Assembly (NCBI GenBank): GCA_002281005.1
Contig: NCFD01000078.1
Coordinates: 1 to 6,291 of the forward strand
Source of the DNA: Acidocella sp. 35-58-6
Lineage (GTDB): Bacteria > Pseudomonadota > Alphaproteobacteria > Acetobacterales > Acetobacteraceae
Direction of reading: 5' to 3'
Length of the DNA: 6,291 bases
Shown here: positions 5,690 to 6,291 of the stretch, one piece after another
Position numbering within the stretch: the stretch's first letter is position 1
Layout of the letters: each line of letters opens with the position of its first letter
Program-made: the position numbers and the translations under genes
Notes under the pieces: generated by a model
Told to the model about the DNA's origin: nothing
Seen by the model: only the letters and a program-made list of their open reading frames with translations
Databases searched by the model: none

Positions 5690-6038
5690 ATTTTTAGCAC
5701 CTTTAGCACCGTATCTGGCGGCGGCATTTCTTTTCATGGCTGGCGCCGTCTACGTGGGTCATTTGCGGCATGAAGTGGCGTCGGCCCGCATGGCCAACGC
5801 GCTGTTGCAGCAAACCAACCAGGCCAACGTGGCTGCCATCGCCGCCTATCAGCTCCAGTCCGTGCGGTGGAATACCGCGCTTGATACTCTGGGTGTGCAT
5901 ACGCTCGCCAACGGCCGGGCATTGAATATCATCGATGACCATATCGCGGCGCAGCCGCCTGCAGCTGATGCGCCGGTCGCGCCAGTGCTGGCGCAGGCGT
6001 TAACCGAGATCGGAAAGCTGCAAGGTGGCGCACCATGA
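5670..6038 (+). CDS. Inner-membrane spanin (Rz-like)
   Basis: This 122-aa protein has one N-terminal membrane segment (about 8-30, FLAPLAPYLAAAFLFMAGAV) after a single Lys. A periplasmic helical region rich in Gln, Asn and Ala follows (33-90, with MANALLQQTNQANVAAI), and then a Pro/Ala-rich end (94-112). This is the i-spanin layout: an inner-membrane anchor and a periplasmic coiled coil that pairs with an outer-membrane lipoprotein to fuse or disrupt the outer membrane in the last step of lysis. The ATG at 5670 has GGAGAG at 5660-5665 and lies inside the last 20 nt of the holin gene. The stop overlaps the start of the o-spanin by ATGA. Spanins diverge fast, so the call rests on topology and gene order. 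Confidence 0.68.
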   Translation: MAAILVKFLAPLAPYLAAAFLFMAGAVYVGHLRHEVASARMANALLQQTNQANVAAIAAYQLQSVRWNTALDTLGVHTLANGRALNIIDDHIAAQPPAADAPVAPVLAQALTEIGKLQGGAP

Positions 6039-6274
6039 AGCCGCTTTTGTTGATCCTACTGTTGGCAGGTTGTGCCCAGGCGGCGCCGGTTACGCGCCTC
6101 GTCACCATCACCCCCACGGTGCCCGGCAGCCTGCTGCAATGCGCCCCAGCCCCACAAGTGCCGGTGGCCAGCCGTCAGTCGGTGGTGGCGCGTTACATTG
6201 TGGCACTCTGGCAGGCCGGCGAGGATTGCCGGGCGCATGTGGCGGCCATACGCCAAGCATTAGTAACGCCGTAA
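6035..6274 (+). CDS. Outer-membrane spanin lipoprotein (Rz1-like)
   Basis: This 79-aa protein begins with a lipoprotein signal (MKPLLLILLLAGC). The lipobox is L10-A11-G12-C13, giving a mature 67-aa lipoprotein acylated on C13. Residue +2 is Ala, not Asp, consistent with export to the outer membrane. The mature part is rich in Pro, Val and Ala near its start (TPTVPGSLLQCAPAPQVPV), as in o-spanins, then has a helix (RQSVVARYIVALWQAGEDC). Two further cysteines, C36 and C65, could form a disulfide. It overlaps the i-spanin gene only by ATGA, so the pair is adjacent, unlike lambda where Rz1 is embedded in Rz. The GGTGG purine run around 6024-6028 may serve as ribosome binding site. Confidence 0.72.
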   Translation: MKPLLLILLLAGCAQAAPVTRLVTITPTVPGSLLQCAPAPQVPVASRQSVVARYIVALWQAGEDCRAHVAAIRQALVTP

Positions 6275-6291
6275 CGCGGCCTAGTTGAAAA

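Noticed and set aside
6268..6280. GCCG-TAACG-CGGC hairpin after the last gene as a terminator
   Set aside because: The stem has only 4 bp and no T-run follows; it also arises from a GTAACGC direct repeat spanning the stop codon.
6025..6288. 87-aa frame overlapping the o-spanin
   Set aside because: It is Pro/Arg/Gly-rich out-of-frame reading of GC-rich DNA, with no membrane or signal features, while the competing frame has a clear lipobox.
1..6291. tRNA, CRISPR array, insertion sequence or toxin-antitoxin genes
   Set aside because: No cloverleaf-like sequence, regularly spaced repeats, transposase motifs or paired small genes were seen on either strand; the window is almost fully occupied by phage late genes.

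Overview
This window is a compact late-gene block of a dsDNA tailed phage or prophage, all on the + strand. The proteins look most like those of temperate phages of Alphaproteobacteria, with an Acetobacteraceae flavour. That assignment comes from remembered protein style, not a search. Nothing chromosomal (tRNA, integrase, host gene) is visible, so I cannot say whether it is integrated.

Layout. The window opens inside the large terminase subunit (2-658; nuclease domain, 5' end missing). The portal protein follows (681-2075), then a small scaffold-like head-assembly protein that overlaps the portal by ATGA (2072-2464). A 90-nt leader with an AT-rich tract and a good ribosome binding site precedes the HK97-fold major capsid protein (2555-3877). 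Next is a small beta-rich decoration-like virion protein (3889-4299) whose last ~32 codons look wrong. In a different frame, a ~110-residue piece resembling the C-terminus of a larger virion protein runs to 4540. From 4553 on there is a complete Gram-negative lysis cassette: a coiled-coil protein with a C-terminal membrane anchor (4553-4882), a GH108 endolysin (4884-5396), a two-helix holin candidate with a GTG start (5393-5689), an Rz-like inner-membrane spanin (5670-6038) and an Rz1-like outer-membrane lipoprotein (6035-6274). Genes are packed with 1-4 nt junctions or short overlaps, which suggests one co-transcribed, translationally coupled unit.

How the genes work together. Terminase and portal package DNA, and the scaffold-like, capsid and decoration proteins build the head. 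The holin and endolysin breach the inner membrane and peptidoglycan, and the spanin pair disrupts the outer membrane.

The striking point is what is missing. Between capsid and lysis genes, where a siphophage normally carries head-tail connectors, tail tube, tape measure, baseplate and fibres, there are only about 675 nt. These hold an intact N-terminal gene part and a frame-shifted C-terminal gene part meeting near 4200. The simplest reading is that one deletion removed the connector and tail module and joined the two stumps. The alternative is a naturally tailless head-plus-lysis element, such as a satellite that borrows helper tails. GC content also rises from left to right: hand-counted 60-nt lines give 45% at 1081 and at 3001, 58% at 5281, 62% at 5761 and 70% at 6061.
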